Assembly (NCBI RefSeq): GCF_964059015.1
Contig: NZ_OZ060383.1
Span: 124,001 to 188,000 of the forward strand
DNA: 64,000 bases
Direction of reading: 5' to 3'
Origin: Buchnera aphidicola (Hyalopterus amygdali)
GTDB lineage: Bacteria > Pseudomonadota > Gammaproteobacteria > Enterobacterales > Enterobacteriaceae
Positions 40,986 through 53,288 of this stretch are shown here, one piece after another (the first letter of the stretch is position 1; each line of letters starts with the position of its first letter). The translations under genes were made by a program, and so were the position numbers. Under the pieces are notes generated by a model. The model was not told the DNA's origin. It ran no database searches and was given only the letters and a program-made list of their open reading frames with translations.

Positions 40986-42779
40986 ATGGTAGATAAAAAT
41001 AAAAAAAAAAATACTTTTTTAGATAAAGATAAATATAAAGAAAATTCAATCATAAAAGAATTATTTGATTTTTTTGGTGAAAGTTTTTTTATTCCCCAGG
41101 ATACCAAGGTAGGGTTTCCGATAATTTGGATAAATAAAGATTTTTTATTAAAAGTTGGTAGTTTTTTATTAAATTTATCTAAACCGTATAATATGCTTTT
41201 TGATTTACATGGTATAGATGAACGTTTTCGATTAAATCGAAGAAATTTTCCTAAAGTGGATTTTTCAGTTTTTTATCATTTAGTTTCTATTGAGCGTAAT
41301 AGTGATATTTTAATTAAAGTTCCTTTGTTGATAAATGATTTAACTTTGCCAACTTTTACTAATTTATTTCCCAATGCTAATTGGTATGAACGCGAAACTT
41401 GGGAAATGTTCGGTATTGTTTTTGAACAACATCCCAATTTAACACATATTATTATGCCTAATTCATGGAAAGGATATCCATTAAGAAAAGATTATCCAGC
41501 TCGTGCAACAGAGCATGAATCTTTTTTTTTAGATAAGCAGAAAGAAGATTTAGAAATGGAAAATCTTAGATTTAAACCTGAATTATGGGGAATGCAGCGT
41601 AAAAATGATCATGTAGATTTTATGTTTTTAAATTTAGGACCTAATCATCCCTCCGCTCATGGTGCTTTTAGAATTGTTTTACAATTAGATGGTGAAAATA
41701 TTATCGATTGTGTACCTGATATTGGTTATCACCATCGTGGTGCAGAAAAAATGGCAGAAAGACAGTCATGGCATAGTTATATTCCCTATACAGATCGCAT
41801 TGAATATCTTGGTGGATGTGTGAATGAAATGCCTTATATCTTGGCAGTGGAGAAATTAGCAAATATTTCGGTCCCTGAAAAAGCAGAAGTAATAAGGGTA
41901 ATGTTATCTGAATTATTTCGAATAAATAGTCATTTATTATATATTTCAACTTTTATTCAAGATGTAGGATGTATGACTCCTGTTTTTTTTGCATTTACTG
42001 ATCGTCAAAAAATTTATGATGTAATTGAATCGATTACTGGTGCTCGCATGCATCCTGCTTGGTTTCGTATTGGTGGTGTAGCACATGATCTTCCTAATGG
42101 ATGGGATGTTTTATTAAAAGAATTTATTGAATGGATGCCTAAAAGATTACATTATTACGTAAAATTATCTTTAAAAAATCCCATTTTAATAAATCGTTCT
42201 AAAGGTATTGCTGAATATAATAAAAAAGAAGCGTTAAAATGGGGTGTTACAGGAGCAGGTTTACGTGCTACAGGATTAGATTTAGATATAAGAAAGTGGC
42301 GTCCTTATTCTGGATATCAAAATTATGTTTTTGAAATTCCTATAGGAAATGGTATAAGTGATTGTTATTCAAGAGTAATGATTAAAGTAGAAGAAATATA
42401 TCAGAGTTTAAATATTCTAAAGCAGTGTTTAAAAAATATGCCGAAAGGTCCTTTTAAATCTGATCATCCTCTTACTACTCCTCCTCCTAAAGAACGTGTT
42501 TTACAAGATATAGAAACTATGATTACTCATTTTTTGCAGGTTTCTTGGGGTCCTGTTATTCCAGCAAATGAAAGCTTTCAAATGATTGAGGCAACTAAAG
42601 GTATTAATAGTTATTATTTAATAAGTGATGGTGGTACGATGAGTTACAGAACAAGAATACGAACACCGAGTTTTCCACATTTACAGCAAATACCTTCAGT
42701 TATTCGTGGAAGTTTAATATCAGATTTAATTGTATATTTAGGTAGTATCGACTTTGTTATGTCAGACGTGGATAGATAA
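40986..42779 (+). CDS. nuoC: NADH-quinone oxidoreductase fused subunit C/D
   Basis: Enterobacterial fusion of the 30-kDa (C) and 49-kDa (D) complex I subunits. ATG 40986 gives 597 residues, about the E. coli length; an in-frame ATG at 40956 lacks homology. The C part contains [12 protein letters not shown] and [10 protein letters not shown] (about residues 130-175). The D part starts near 205 with [19 protein letters not shown], includes the quinone-site HHRGAEKM and GGCVNEMPY, and ends [13 protein letters not shown] run of eleven A near the start (41001-41011) stays in frame. nuoE follows 2 bases after the stop. In E. coli the fused gene is also called nuoCD. Confidence 0.97.
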   Translation: MVDKNKKKNTFLDKDKYKENSIIKELFDFFGESFFIPQDTKVGFPIIWINKDFLLKVGSFLLNLSKPYNMLFDLHGIDERFRLNRRNFPKVDFSVFYHLVSIERNSDILIKVPLLINDLTLPTFTNLFPNANWYERETWEMFGIVFEQHPNLTHIIMPNSWKGYPLRKDYPARATEHESFFLDKQKEDLEMENLRFKPELWGMQRKNDHVDFMFLNLGPNHPSAHGAFRIVLQLDGENIIDCVPDIGYHHRGAEKMAERQSWHSYIPYTDRIEYLGGCVNEMPYILAVEKLANISVPEKAEVIRVMLSELFRINSHLLYISTFIQDVGCMTPVFFAFTDRQKIYDVIESITGARMHPAWFRIGGVAHDLPNGWDVLLKEFIEWMPKRLHYYVKLSLKNPILINRSKGIAEYNKKEALKWGVTGAGLRATGLDLDIRKWRPYSGYQNYVFEIPIGNGISDCYSRVMIKVEEIYQSLNILKQCLKNMPKGPFKSDHPLTTPPPKERVLQDIETMITHFLQVSWGPVIPANESFQMIEATKGINSYYLISDGGTMSYRTRIRTPSFPHLQQIPSVIRGSLISDLIVYLGSIDFVMSDVDR

Positions 42780-42781
42780 TT

Positions 42782-43290
42782 ATGTGTAAAAAAAAAGACA
42801 ATTACGAGAAATTTGTACAAGTTTTGCTTTAACTTCTTTTGAAATTAATGAAATAGAAAAACGAAAAAAACATTATGAAAATTCTAGGTCAGTTTCAATA
42901 GAAGCATTAAAAATTGTTCAACAAAAAAGAGGATGGATTTCTGATCAATCTATTATTGAAATTGCAAAAATACTTAATCTTCATCCAAGTGAAATAGAAA
43001 GTGTAGCTACTTTTTATAGTCAAATTTATCGTCAACCTGTAGGACGAAATATTATTCGATATTGTGATAGTGTAGTTTGTTATTTAACTGGATATGAAAA
43101 AATAAAACAAGCTTTAGAGGATTATCTGTTAATTAAAATAGGAAGTACCACTAAAGATGGAAAATTTACTTTATTACCAGTTTGTTGTCTAGGAAATTGT
43201 GATAAAAGTCCTACAATCATGATAAATGACGATTTACATTCCAATTTAAATCCAGATTTAATACCTAAATTGCTGAAATTATATATATGA
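42782..43290 (+). CDS. nuoE: NADH-quinone oxidoreductase subunit E, frameshifted at an A9 tract
   Basis: Peripheral-arm subunit of complex I carrying the 2Fe-2S cluster N1a. From about 42811 to the TGA at 43288-43290 the frame encodes an intact Nuo[43 protein letters not shown], and [12 protein letters not shown], with all four cluster cysteines. That frame has no ATG, GTG or TTG before its last 100 bases. The only plausible start, ATG 42782 (2 bases after nuoCD), is in another frame and stops at 42832. One extra A in the nine-A tract 42788-42796 would join them into a 169-residue protein (E. coli 166). The stop overlaps the nuoF ATG by four bases. Slippage, sequencing error, or a rare start are the options. 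Confidence 0.88.
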
Positions 43291-44630
43291 AGAATATTAT
43301 ACGCACCAATGAAACTCATCCATTAACTTGGAGGTTAAGAAAAGATCAAGAAACCGTTTGGATTGAAGAATATTGCAAAAAAAATGGTTATTCTGCTCTA
43401 AAAAAAACGTTAAAAAGCATGTCTTCAGAAGATGTTATTCAATTGATTAAAGATTCTGGTTTAAAAGGAAGAGGGGGAGCTGGATTTCCTACAGGAACAA
43501 AATGGAGTTTAATGCCTAAAAATAAAAATTATAGAGTTCGTTATTTATTATGTAATGCCGACGAAATGGAACCAGGAACCTATAAAGATAGATTTTTAAT
43601 GGAACGCATGCCTCATCAATTAATTGAAGGAATGGTTTTATCAGCATTTGCTTTAAAGGCATCTCGAGGTTATATTTTTTTACGAGGAGAATATATTAAT
43701 GCCGAACATATTTTAAAAAAATCTATCAAAGAAGCGACAAATTTTGGTTATGTTGGTTTTAATATTTTAAATAGCGGATTTAATTTTGAATTATTTCTAC
43801 ATACTGGTGCTGGTCGTTATATTTGTGGTGAAGAAACAGCATTAATTAATTCATTAGAAGGACGAAGAGCTAATCCAAGGTTTAAGCCCCCTTTTCCTGC
43901 GCTATTCGGATTATGGGGTAAACCCACTTGTGTTAATAATGTTGAAACATTATCCAATGTTCCATCTATTATATTAAATGGTATTGATTGGTACAACAAT
44001 TTATCTAAAAGTATCGATGCTACTGGTACTAAGTTAATGGGATTTTCAGGAAGAGTAAATAATCCTGGTCTTTGGGAACTGCCGTTTGGAATAACTGCAC
44101 GCGAAATTTTAGAGGATTATGCATGTGGAATGAAATCAGGTTTGTCTTTAAAATCTTGGCAACCTGGGGGAGCAGGGACAGATTTTCTTCTCGAAAAACA
44201 TTTAGATTTACCAATGGATTTTTCAAGTATTTCTAAAGCAGGGAGTCGTTTAGGAACAGGTATTGCTATGGCTGTTGATAATCAAACCAATATGGTTTCT
44301 CTTGTGTGTAATATAGAAAAGTTTTTTTCTCGTGAATCATGTGGTTTATGTACACCTTGTAGAGAAGGACTACCTTGGATTGTAAAAACATTAGAAAGTT
44401 TAGAAAAAAAAGAAGGCCAGAAAAATGATATAGTAAATTTAGAACGACTATGTATGCATTTAGGACCAGGAAAAACATTTTGTGCTCATGCACCTGGTGC
44501 AATAGAACCTTTACAAAGTGCAATAAAATATTTTCGTTCCGAATTTGAAGCGGGCATTAGTACAAATACATCAAATATACGTTTAAATATTCTTGGAATA
44601 CAAGAAAATCAATTTATTTCAAAAATATAA
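43287..44630 (+). CDS. nuoF: NADH-quinone oxidoreductase subunit F
   Basis: NADH- and FMN-binding subunit with 4Fe-4S cluster N3. 447 residues (E. coli 445). [16 protein letters not shown] is the NADH/FMN-binding Gly-rich loop (about residues 56-71). [15 protein letters not shown] is the FMN region. The N3 ligands are in [12 protein letters not shown] (about 351-362) plus the Cys in [11 protein letters not shown]. The ATG shares four bases with the nuoE stop, indicating translational coupling, which adds to the argument that nuoE is still translated. Confidence 0.98.
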   Translation: MKNIIRTNETHPLTWRLRKDQETVWIEEYCKKNGYSALKKTLKSMSSEDVIQLIKDSGLKGRGGAGFPTGTKWSLMPKNKNYRVRYLLCNADEMEPGTYKDRFLMERMPHQLIEGMVLSAFALKASRGYIFLRGEYINAEHILKKSIKEATNFGYVGFNILNSGFNFELFLHTGAGRYICGEETALINSLEGRRANPRFKPPFPALFGLWGKPTCVNNVETLSNVPSIILNGIDWYNNLSKSIDATGTKLMGFSGRVNNPGLWELPFGITAREILEDYACGMKSGLSLKSWQPGGAGTDFLLEKHLDLPMDFSSISKAGSRLGTGIAMAVDNQTNMVSLVCNIEKFFSRESCGLCTPCREGLPWIVKTLESLEKKEGQKNDIVNLERLCMHLGPGKTFCAHAPGAIEPLQSAIKYFRSEFEAGISTNTSNIRLNILGIQENQFISKI

Positions 44631-44702
44631 TTTTTTTAATTTAACTATTCTTAATAGAATAAGAAATATTTATATAAATAAAAGTTTTTTTGGAACTCTT
44701 CT

Positions 44703-47438
44703 ATGATATCTATAATTTATGTAGATGGTAAAAAATATTCTGTAAGTGCATTAGACAACTTATTACAAGCATGTTTATCAGTTGGTTTAGATGTACCTTA
44801 TTTTTGCTGGCATCCTATGTTGGGTAGTTTAGGAGCATGTCGACAATGTGCGGTTACACAGTATAATAGTCTTACAGATAATCACGGAAAGTTGATTATG
44901 TCGTGTATGACACCTGCAAAAAATGGCACTATAATTTCTATTAATGATTCATCATCGAAAGAATTTAGAAGGAGCATTGTTGAGCTTCTATTAACTAATC
45001 ATCCACATGATTGCCCAGTATGCGAAGAAGGTGGCCATTGTCATTTACAAGATATGACTGTGATGACTAATCATAATTCAAGAAGTTATAGGTTCTCTAA
45101 AAGAACACATAAAAATCAATATTTAGGATCCTTTATTAAACATGAAATGAATCGATGTATTGGATGTTATCGTTGTGTGAGATATTATAAAGATTATGCG
45201 GATGGTGTTGATTTAGATGTTTATGGAACACATGACAATATTTATTTTGGTCGTATAGAAGATGGTGCATTAGAAAATGAACATTCTGGTAATTTAATAG
45301 AAATATGCCCTACTGGAGTATTTACAGATAAACTGCATTCTAAAAAATATAATCGTAAATGGGATATGCAGTATGCTCCAGGAATATGTCAAAATTGTAG
45401 TATTGGTTGTAATATTAGTATTGGAGAACGTTACGGAGAAATACGTCGTATAGAAAATAGATATCATCAAAATATAAATCATTATTTGATTTGTGATCTT
45501 GGTCGTTTTGGATATTCTCATACTGATTTAAAAAAACGTCCTAAACAACCTTTCATATATATGAATACAAATAATGTAAGTATATTAAATTTTTCTGAAT
45601 CAATAGAAACTGCAGTAAATTTTTTTCAACGTTATAAACGAGTAATTGGTGTTGGTTCAATTCGTTCTAGTATAGAAAATAATTTTGCTTTGCAAGAATT
45701 AGTGGGTCAAGAAAATTTTTCCCATGGTATGTCCAAAAAAGAAATATCCTGTGTTAAATTAATTTTAAACGTATTTAAAAATAATCAATTGTATATTCCG
45801 TCTTTAAAAGAAATTGAAAGTTATGATACAATTTTGATTATTGGTGAAGATTTAACACAAACGTCTCCTCGAGTTGCATTAGCGGTACGTCAAGCTATGA
45901 AAAAAAGAGCAAAAAAATTAGCTCAACTCAACGGAATTCCAGAATGGAATGCCTCTTTTGTATCGCATATAGCAGAAAATCATAAAAATTCTCTTTATAT
46001 CATTCATACACATGAAACTAAATTAGATGACATTGCTGAATGGTGTTATGTTTCTTCTATTAATGAACAAATAAATTTTTTATCTTCTATTTCTTATCAG
46101 ATAGATAAAACTTGTCCAAATATTTCAAATTTAAGTTCTTACTTAATAAGTAAAGCTCATCTCATTTCTAAAAAAATCATGCTTTCTAAAAAAGTTCTAA
46201 TTATTTGCGGTTCTCATTCTTTTAGTCAGTCTCTTATTAAATCTGCTATAAACATAGCTATGTCAATTAATAAAAAAAATATTAATCATGTTGGATTGAC
46301 TTGTTTAACATCTTCTTCTAATACATTAGGATTAGGATTAATTGGTGGTTTTAGCATAGAGACAGCATTGCAAAAATTAAAGCAAAAAGAAGCAGATGCG
46401 ATAATATTTATGGAATACGATATATATCGTTATATTTCTGAAAATGAATGTAATGATATATTAAGAAACAGACGTAATATTATTACAATAGATCATCAAT
46501 ATAGTAGAACATATCAACAATCTGGATTAGGTTTACCAGCTGCTAATTTTACTGAAAGCTCTGGTACGATAGTCAATTTTGAAGGAAGAGCACAGAGATT
46601 TTTTCAGGTTTATGATCCTATATTTTATGATAAAAAAAATTGTCTTTATGTTAGTTGGAAATGGCTTCATTTGATTAAGAGTAAAATTGAAAAAAAAGAA
46701 GTATATTGGATTAATTTAGATGATGTTATTTCTGCATTTTGTAATAAATATCCAATTTTTAAAAAAGTAAAAGAAGCAGGTCCTCATTCTAATTTTCGTA
46801 TACATGGTCAAAAAATTGCTCGTTCTCCACATCGATATAGCGGTAGAACTGCTATTCTATCTCATCTTAACGTACATGAACCGTCTCAACCAAAAGATGT
46901 AAATACTATGTTTTCATTTTCTATGGAAGGTTATAATCAACCAAATAAATTTCTATCTCATGTTCCATTTGCTTGGTTTCCTGGATGGAATTCGCCGCAA
47001 TCCTGGAATAAATTCCAGAAAGAAGTAGGAAAGAGTTTAATATCAGGTGATTCTGGAGTTCATTTATTTAAGGATAATAAAAAAGTTTTAGATACTTATT
47101 TTAATTTTTTTTCTAAAAATATTATTAAAGAAAAATATTGGTCAATTGTTCCATATTATCATATTTTTGGAAATGAAGAACTAACTCAGTATTCACCTAT
47201 TATTAAAAAAAATATACCTTTAGAATATATTTTAATCAATGAAATCGAAGCGCTTGAATTAGGTTTCAAAAAAGATTCTGTATTAGAATTTAATTGTTTA
47301 AATCAAGATTTTCGTTTACCAATACGATTATCGAAATATATAAGTCAGAAACAAATAGGTTTACCTATTGGAAGGAAGGGATTCCCTATCTCTCTTGCGG
47401 GTAAAAAAATTAAATATTTACGGGAATTTATTACATGA
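44703..47438 (+). CDS. nuoG: NADH-quinone oxidoreductase subunit G
   Basis: Large peripheral subunit of complex I, 911 residues (E. coli 908). The N-terminal ferredoxin-like domain carries N1b ligands ([15 protein letters not shown] and CMTPA). [17 protein letters not shown] and [14 protein letters not shown] provide N5 and N4. The extra enterobacterial cluster N7 site ([12 protein letters not shown] followed by [10 protein letters not shown]) is kept. The remainder is a molybdopterin-oxidoreductase-like domain, more diverged. Its final four bases overlap nuoH. Confidence 0.98.
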   Translation: MISIIYVDGKKYSVSALDNLLQACLSVGLDVPYFCWHPMLGSLGACRQCAVTQYNSLTDNHGKLIMSCMTPAKNGTIISINDSSSKEFRRSIVELLLTNHPHDCPVCEEGGHCHLQDMTVMTNHNSRSYRFSKRTHKNQYLGSFIKHEMNRCIGCYRCVRYYKDYADGVDLDVYGTHDNIYFGRIEDGALENEHSGNLIEICPTGVFTDKLHSKKYNRKWDMQYAPGICQNCSIGCNISIGERYGEIRRIENRYHQNINHYLICDLGRFGYSHTDLKKRPKQPFIYMNTNNVSILNFSESIETAVNFFQRYKRVIGVGSIRSSIENNFALQELVGQENFSHGMSKKEISCVKLILNVFKNNQLYIPSLKEIESYDTILIIGEDLTQTSPRVALAVRQAMKKRAKKLAQLNGIPEWNASFVSHIAENHKNSLYIIHTHETKLDDIAEWCYVSSINEQINFLSSISYQIDKTCPNISNLSSYLISKAHLISKKIMLSKKVLIICGSHSFSQSLIKSAINIAMSINKKNINHVGLTCLTSSSNTLGLGLIGGFSIETALQKLKQKEADAIIFMEYDIYRYISENECNDILRNRRNIITIDHQYSRTYQQSGLGLPAANFTESSGTIVNFEGRAQRFFQVYDPIFYDKKNCLYVSWKWLHLIKSKIEKKEVYWINLDDVISAFCNKYPIFKKVKEAGPHSNFRIHGQKIARSPHRYSGRTAILSHLNVHEPSQPKDVNTMFSFSMEGYNQPNKFLSHVPFAWFPGWNSPQSWNKFQKEVGKSLISGDSGVHLFKDNKKVLDTYFNFFSKNIIKEKYWSIVPYYHIFGNEELTQYSPIIKKNIPLEYILINEIEALELGFKKDSVLEFNCLNQDFRLPIRLSKYISQKQIGLPIGRKGFPISLAGKKIKYLREFIT

Positions 47439-48403
47439 ACTTTTTCGGAATAAATTTTTATGAAATATTATTTCAAATCATAAAAGTTACATTAATAGTA
47501 ATTTTTATTATTTTTTTTGCAGCAACTTTAAGTATTTTTGAACGTAAGTTTTTAGCATTTTTTCAGAATAGACATGGTCCTAATCGAGTTGGTTGGTTTG
47601 GAAGTCTACAATTATGTGCAGATATGATAAAAATTTTTTTTAAAGAAGATTGGATACCACCATTTAGTCAAAAATCAATTTTTGTTCTGTCTCCAATTAT
47701 AGCTTTTGTTTCTTTGTTTTTTGTTCTTCCAATCATTCCGATAACACCTAATTTTGTAATATTTAATTTAAATATAGGTATTTTATTTTTTTTAATGATG
47801 GCAGGTTTATCTGTTTATGCAGTTTTATTTGCTGGTTGGTCAAGTAAGAATAAATATGCATTGTTAGGAGCCATTCGTGCAATTACTCAGACTTTGAGTT
47901 ATGAAGTTTTTTTAGGTTTATCACTAATGGGTGTAGTAGCGCAATCTAGATCTTTCAGAATAGTGGATATTATAAATAGTCAAAAAGAAATGTGGAATTG
48001 TATACCACAATTTTTTGGTTTTTTGTGCTTTTTTATAGCAGGTATAGCTATTTGTCATAGACATCCTTTTGATCAGCCAGAATCAGAACAAGAATTAGCT
48101 GATGGTTATCATATTGAATATTCTGGTATGAAGTTTGGATTATTTTTTATTGGAGAATATATTTCTATTATTACTATTTCATCATTAATATCAGCAATTT
48201 TTTTTGGAGGATATTTTGGATTTTGGGGACCTAGTTTTTTTTGGTTTTTTTTTAAAACTATTTTTTTTATTTTGATTTTTATTTTAATTCGAGCCGCTTT
48301 ACCAAGGCCTAGATATGATCAAATATTGTCATTTGGATGGAAGATTTGTTTACCATTAACATTATTAAATTTAATTTTGACAGCTTTTTTTATATTAATA
48401 TAA
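47435..48403 (+). CDS. nuoH: NADH-quinone oxidoreductase subunit H
   Basis: Membrane subunit that forms much of the quinone-binding chamber between the two arms. 322 residues (E. coli 325) with eight or so membrane helices. Conserved loops: [39 protein letters not shown] (residues about 28-66), [34 protein letters not shown], and [11 protein letters not shown]. The start overlaps the nuoG stop (ATGA). Confidence 0.98.
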   Translation: MNFFGINFYEILFQIIKVTLIVIFIIFFAATLSIFERKFLAFFQNRHGPNRVGWFGSLQLCADMIKIFFKEDWIPPFSQKSIFVLSPIIAFVSLFFVLPIIPITPNFVIFNLNIGILFFLMMAGLSVYAVLFAGWSSKNKYALLGAIRAITQTLSYEVFLGLSLMGVVAQSRSFRIVDIINSQKEMWNCIPQFFGFLCFFIAGIAICHRHPFDQPESEQELADGYHIEYSGMKFGLFFIGEYISIITISSLISAIFFGGYFGFWGPSFFWFFFKTIFFILIFILIRAALPRPRYDQILSFGWKICLPLTLLNLILTAFFILI

Positions 48404-48424
48404 GTTGTATTAAGAGATTTTTTT

Positions 48425-48967
48425 ATGAATTTAAAAAGAATTATTATTGGATTTTTAGTTCAAATAAGAAGTATTTCAATGGTGTTTAGAAATTTATTTT
48501 CTAAGTCTGAAACTAAAATGTATCCAGAAGAAAAGTTATATTTATCTCCGCGATATCGAGGACGTGTTATTTTAACTCGTAATTTAAATGGAGAAGAAAG
48601 ATGTGTTGCTTGTAATTTGTGTGCGGCAGCATGTCCAGTGGATTGTATTGCTTTACAAAAATCTGAAAAAAAAGGTGGCCGCTGGTATCCAAAGTTTTTT
48701 AGAATTAACTTTTCTCGGTGTATTTTTTGTGGTTTATGTGAAGAAGCTTGTCCAACAGCAGCAATTCAACTTATCCCTGATTTTGAATTGTCAGATTTTA
48801 AAAGACATAATTTAGTGTATGAGAAAGAAGACCTATTAATTTCAGGTCCAGGAAAATATCCCGATTATGATTTTTATCGTTTTTCTGGTGTAGAAATTAA
48901 GGATAAAAAAACAGGTGAATTAAAAAATGAATTAAAACCTGTTAATGTAAAAGATTTATTGCCATGA
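48425..48967 (+). CDS. nuoI: NADH-quinone oxidoreductase subunit I
   Basis: Peripheral-arm subunit with two 4Fe-4S clusters (N6a and N6b), 180 residues as in E. coli. The two ferredoxin motifs are [15 protein letters not shown] (about residues 60-74) and [15 protein letters not shown] (about 99-113). [23 protein letters not shown] precedes the first. It lies 21 bases after nuoH and 13 before nuoJ. Confidence 0.98.
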   Translation: MNLKRIIIGFLVQIRSISMVFRNLFSKSETKMYPEEKLYLSPRYRGRVILTRNLNGEERCVACNLCAAACPVDCIALQKSEKKGGRWYPKFFRINFSRCIFCGLCEEACPTAAIQLIPDFELSDFKRHNLVYEKEDLLISGPGKYPDYDFYRFSGVEIKDKKTGELKNELKPVNVKDLLP

Positions 48968-48980
48968 GGAGATTTATTTA

Positions 48981-49472
48981 ATGGAATCAGTATTTTACAT
49001 ATGTTCTTTTGTAGCAGTTATTTCGACTTTTTTAGTCATTATTCAAAATAATGCTGTTTTTTCTTTAATATATTTAATTATTTCTCTTTTATCAATATCT
49101 AGTATTTTTTTTATATTGGGTGCTTTCTTTGCTGGTGCTTTAGAAGTAATTATTTATGCTGGAGCAATCATTGTTTTATTTGTTTTTGTAATTATGATGC
49201 TTAATCTTGGTCAGGAATATGATTTTCAGGAAAAAAAATATTTAAAATCTATAGTTTGGATTGGTCCTAGTATTTTATCATTAATATTATTTTTTTCTAT
49301 GACATACGCAGTTTTCTTTGTTAAGAATAAAGAAATTAATTTTTCCACTATTGATATAAAAGATGTAGGTATTAATTTATTTGGTCCATACTTGTTGTTA
49401 GTTGAACTTGCTTCCTTACTTTTATTATCTGCTTTAATTGTAGTTTTTCATATTGGAAAAGAAAAGAAATGA
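48981..49472 (+). CDS. nuoJ: NADH-quinone oxidoreductase subunit J
   Basis: Membrane-arm subunit with five hydrophobic segments. 163 residues against 184 in E. coli; the loss is the polar C-terminal tail after FHIGKEKK. The conserved FFAGALEVIIYAGAIIVLFVFVIMMLNLG (about residues 48-77) and FGPYLLLVELASLLLLSALIV are intact. GAGGAG lies shortly before the ATG. Confidence 0.97.
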   Translation: MESVFYICSFVAVISTFLVIIQNNAVFSLIYLIISLLSISSIFFILGAFFAGALEVIIYAGAIIVLFVFVIMMLNLGQEYDFQEKKYLKSIVWIGPSILSLILFFSMTYAVFFVKNKEINFSTIDIKDVGINLFGPYLLLVELASLLLLSALIVVFHIGKEKK

Positions 49473-49521
49473 ATTTAAAATAATATTATAATTATTTTAA
49501 TTATTAAAAGGATAATAATTT

Positions 49522-49824
49522 GTGATTTCTTTATTTCATGGTTTGTTTTTATCATTATTACTTTTTACTTTAGGTTTAATATCTCTTATAGTTCGTAGAA
49601 ATATTTTATTTATATTAATTAGTTTAGAAATAATGATTAATGCTGCTGCATTATCTGTAGTTATAGCAGGAACTTATTGGAAACAATCTGATGGGCAAAT
49701 AATGTATATTTTAGCAATTACTTTAGCTGCATCTGAAGCTAGTATAGCGTTGGCTTTGTTATGGCAACTTTATAGACGTAAAAAAACATTGAACATTAAT
49801 ATTTTAAGTGAGATGAGTGGATGA
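49522..49824 (+). CDS. nuoK: NADH-quinone oxidoreductase subunit K
   Basis: Small membrane-arm subunit, 100 residues as in E. coli, with three helices carrying the conserved acidic residues of the proton path: Glu in [10 protein letters not shown] (near residue 36) and Glu in [11 protein letters not shown] (near 72). The start is GTG 49522, preceded by AAGGA; the N terminus [10 protein letters not shown] aligns with MIPLQHGLIL of E. coli. The stop overlaps the nuoL start by four bases (ATGA). Confidence 0.97.
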   Translation: MISLFHGLFLSLLLFTLGLISLIVRRNILFILISLEIMINAAALSVVIAGTYWKQSDGQIMYILAITLAASEASIALALLWQLYRRKKTLNINILSEMSG

Positions 49825-51665
49825 ATATTATTTTTTTAATAATTTTGTTTCCATTAATTAGTTTTTTGTTTCTGTCTCTTATTCAAGGAACGATTTCTAA
49901 AAAGAATACTATTCTTATAGGTATATCTTCAATATTTTTTTCTTTTTTAGTTGTTTGTTTTTATGCTGTAAATTTTATACATTATTCATCTCGAGTTTTT
50001 ATACAAAATTTATGGCATTGGATTGCCGTTAATGAATTAAATATAGATTGTAGTTTAGTATTAGATGGATTATCTATAAGTATGTTAGCGATGATTGTTG
50101 GCGTAGGGTTGTTAATACATGTTTTTTCTATTTGGTATATGAATAATAAAGAAGGTTATTCACGATTCTTTGCATATACTAATTTATTTATAGCTAGTAT
50201 GTCTCTTTTAGTATTAGCAGATAATTTTATTTTTATGTTTTTAGGATGGGAATTAGTTAGTTTGTGTTCTTATTTATTAATTGGTTTTTATTACAATAAC
50301 TCTAATAATATTTTTTATGCGCTTAAAGCTTTTATCTTAACTCGTATTTCAGACCTATTTTTAATAATTTCAATTTTTTTAATATATAAAAAATTTGGAA
50401 CTTTTAATTTTCAAGAAATTAAATTTTTATCAAATATTTTAATCACAGAAAATTCTTTTGATTTAAATTTTATAACTTTTTTTTTATTAATAGGAGTTAT
50501 TGGAAAGTCAGCTCAATTACCTTTACATACTTGGTTATCTGATGCTATGGTTGGTCCTACTCCAGTTTCAGCATTAATACATGCAGCTACTATGGTAACA
50601 GCTGGAGTTTATTTAATAGCACGAACTCATTTTTTATTTTTGTTGGCTCCTAATGTATTATATATAATAAGTTTTATTGCTATAACAACAATGTTGTTTT
50701 CTAGTCTTTGCGCTTTAGTTCAAACAGATATTAAGCGTATTCTTGCATATTCTACTATGAGTCAAATAGGATATATGTTTTTAGCTTTAAGTGTAAAAGC
50801 ATGGTCTGCAGCAATTACGCATTTAATTTTTCATGCTATTTTTAAAGCACTATTGTTCTTATCTGCTGGGTCTTTAATTTTATCTTGCAATAATGAAAAA
50901 AATATATTTAAAATGTCTAATTTAGAAAAAAAATGTCCTTTTTTATATTCTTGTTTTTTAATTGGCGGTGGATCTTTAGTATCTTTTCCTTTAATTACAT
51001 CTGGTTTTTATAGTAAAGGAAACATTTTGTTTAATGTTTTACAAAATGGTTATTTCAGTTTTTTTTTCATTGGTTTATTTTGTTCTTTATTAACATCTAT
51101 TTATACATTTAGAATGATTTTTGTTGTTTTTCACAATAGTTCTATTGATTCTGTTATTTCTAATAAAAAATTAGTACATATTTTCCCATTATTAATTTTA
51201 TTATTTTTTTCTACTGTATTTGGTTATTTTATAATAAAACCTCCATTATTTTATATTTTTCCATTGTCTAAAGATACAACAAATAGTAAGTTTTTATATG
51301 AAATAATCTCTAGTTTAATTGTTTTCTTTGGTATATTTTCTGCTTATTATATTTGGGTAAAAAAATTAAATTGTATTGATAAATTGATGAATTTAAAAGT
51401 AATGCGATTAGTTCATCATTTTTTATTAAATGGATTTTATTTTGATGTTCTTTACAAAAATTTATTTTTTAATTCTTATTTATATATATCTAAAGTTTTA
51501 TCTTATGAAATATTTGATATATTCCCTAAATTTTTGGTTAAATTTACTAAAAATATTAATTTAATTTTATTATATACCGTTAATGGTAAACTAGAACGTT
51601 ATATAACAACAATGTTAATTGGTATTAATTTTCTTTTTATTTTAATTTTATGTTCATTTTTATAA
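49821..51665 (+). CDS. nuoL: NADH-quinone oxidoreductase subunit L
   Basis: Largest antiporter-like, proton-pumping subunit at the distal end of the membrane arm. 614 residues (E. coli 613). Conserved features: the Glu in [17 protein letters not shown] (near residue 144), [34 protein letters not shown] (near 230-265), [15 protein letters not shown], and the C-terminal lateral helix region that braces NuoM and NuoN. It is followed by nuoM after 86 bases, one of the longer gaps inside the operon. Confidence 0.98.
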   Translation: MNIIFLIILFPLISFLFLSLIQGTISKKNTILIGISSIFFSFLVVCFYAVNFIHYSSRVFIQNLWHWIAVNELNIDCSLVLDGLSISMLAMIVGVGLLIHVFSIWYMNNKEGYSRFFAYTNLFIASMSLLVLADNFIFMFLGWELVSLCSYLLIGFYYNNSNNIFYALKAFILTRISDLFLIISIFLIYKKFGTFNFQEIKFLSNILITENSFDLNFITFFLLIGVIGKSAQLPLHTWLSDAMVGPTPVSALIHAATMVTAGVYLIARTHFLFLLAPNVLYIISFIAITTMLFSSLCALVQTDIKRILAYSTMSQIGYMFLALSVKAWSAAITHLIFHAIFKALLFLSAGSLILSCNNEKNIFKMSNLEKKCPFLYSCFLIGGGSLVSFPLITSGFYSKGNILFNVLQNGYFSFFFIGLFCSLLTSIYTFRMIFVVFHNSSIDSVISNKKLVHIFPLLILLFFSTVFGYFIIKPPLFYIFPLSKDTTNSKFLYEIISSLIVFFGIFSAYYIWVKKLNCIDKLMNLKVMRLVHHFLLNGFYFDVLYKNLFFNSYLYISKVLSYEIFDIFPKFLVKFTKNINLILLYTVNGKLERYITTMLIGINFLFILILCSFL

Positions 51666-51751
51666 TAAAAAATATTCATTTCTTGATTTTTTAATTTTAA
51701 AAGTCTTTATATTTTTAAATAAATATAGTAAATAATAGGAATATATATCTG

Positions 51752-53257
51752 ATGTTGCTTTCTTTATTAGTTATCATTCCATTTTTAAGTGGTGTTTTTT
51801 CTTTTTTTTCATTTAAATATCAAAAAAAAATTTCGCGTTGGATTGCATTAATAGGAATAGGATTAACACTATTAATTGTTATTAAAATATGGTTGTCTGA
51901 AAATTATTGTATCCATCAGATAAAAGATTTTCCTTATCTAGAATATCAATTAATATTACCTTGGATACCAAGCCTTGGTGTTAATTTTCACCTTTCTATT
52001 GATGGTTTTTCAATCATCATGCTTTTTTTAACTTCTTTTTTAGGAATAATAGCTATTTTATGTTCTTGGAATGAAATTAAAGAAAATGAAGGTTTTTTTT
52101 ATTTTAATATAATGTTAGTTTTAACTGGTATAATCGGAATTTTTATCGCATTTGATTTATTTTTATTTTTCTTTTTTTGGGAATTGACACTAATTCCTAT
52201 TTATTTTTTAATTTCATTGTGGGGTCAAAAACAAGAAGAAGGAAAAAAATATATAAAAATTGCTAATAAATTTTTTATATATACTCAAATATCTGGTTTA
52301 ATCATGTTGGCATCTATTTTATTATTAGTTTTAAATTTTTATCAAAACAATAATATTTTAACTTTTAATTATAATTTATTACTTACAACACCAATTGATA
52401 AAAATATAGAATATGTTGTTATGTTAGGATTTTTTTTAGCATTTATTATCAAAATGCCAATATTTCCTTTCCATGGATGGTTGCCAGATTTTTATGAAAA
52501 ATCACCATATTGTGGAGCTATTGATATAATTGGCACCTTATTAAAAACTGCTCCATATGGTCTTTTACGTTATAATAAAGTTTTTTTTCCTCATGCAACA
52601 GAACATTTTTTACCGATAGTAATTTTTCTAGGTTTTTTTAGCATGTTTTATGGGGCTTGGATGGCTTTTTCTCAAATTAATATCAAACGTTTAATTGCTT
52701 ATTCATCTATTTCCCATATGGGATTGATTTTAATTTCTATTTATGCTGGCAATGAAATTGCACTGCAAGGTACAATTATTCAAATTTTATCTAATAGTAT
52801 ATCTACTTCTGCTTTATGTATTTTGTCCGGTCAAATGTATAAATATTTAAAAACACAGGATATAAGAAAAATGGGAGGATTATGGAAAAATATTTATTGG
52901 ATTCCAGGTTTTTCTTTATTTTTTGCTTTATCAAATTTAGGTATTCCAGGAAGTGGAAATTTTATTGGCGAATTTTTAATTTTATTTGGTATATTTAGTA
53001 TACATCCATTTATATCTAGTTTTGCAACAATAGGTATTATTTTTACATGTATTTATTCTTTAAATATGATTCAAAAAATGTATTATGGTTCTTCTAAAGA
53101 AGATTTTCCGATGTTTTTTTTGAATATAAAAGAGTTTTTAATATCAATAGTATTAATTTTTGCATTAATTTTATTAGGATTTATGCCTCAAAAAATATTA
53201 AATACTTCATTTGATACAGTTCATTTTATATATAATTTTTCAAAAAAAACCTACTGA
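51752..53257 (+). CDS. nuoM: NADH-quinone oxidoreductase subunit M
   Basis: Second antiporter-like subunit of complex I, 501 residues (E. coli 509). The proton-path Glu is in FFFFWELTLIPIYFLI (near residue 144). The discontinuous-helix region reads FPFHGWLPDFYEKSPYCGAIDIIGTLLKTAPYGLLR (about 241-276), and KRLIAYSSISHMGLILI follows. In this helix E. coli has PDAHAQAPTAGSV; here it is PDFYEKSPYCGAI, a visible deviation at a mechanistically important loop. The gene follows nuoL and precedes nuoN by 31 bases. Confidence 0.98.
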   Translation: MLLSLLVIIPFLSGVFSFFSFKYQKKISRWIALIGIGLTLLIVIKIWLSENYCIHQIKDFPYLEYQLILPWIPSLGVNFHLSIDGFSIIMLFLTSFLGIIAILCSWNEIKENEGFFYFNIMLVLTGIIGIFIAFDLFLFFFFWELTLIPIYFLISLWGQKQEEGKKYIKIANKFFIYTQISGLIMLASILLLVLNFYQNNNILTFNYNLLLTTPIDKNIEYVVMLGFFLAFIIKMPIFPFHGWLPDFYEKSPYCGAIDIIGTLLKTAPYGLLRYNKVFFPHATEHFLPIVIFLGFFSMFYGAWMAFSQINIKRLIAYSSISHMGLILISIYAGNEIALQGTIIQILSNSISTSALCILSGQMYKYLKTQDIRKMGGLWKNIYWIPGFSLFFALSNLGIPGSGNFIGEFLILFGIFSIHPFISSFATIGIIFTCIYSLNMIQKMYYGSSKEDFPMFFLNIKEFLISIVLIFALILLGFMPQKILNTSFDTVHFIYNFSKKTY

Positions 53258-53288
53258 TTCTATTTTAAAGATAAGGTTATGATTAATA

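Noticed and set aside
42782..42832. Sixteen-codon peptide starting [10 protein letters not shown] as an independent gene
   Set aside because: Better explained as the frameshifted start of nuoE, because one additional A in its A9 tract joins it to the NuoE body.
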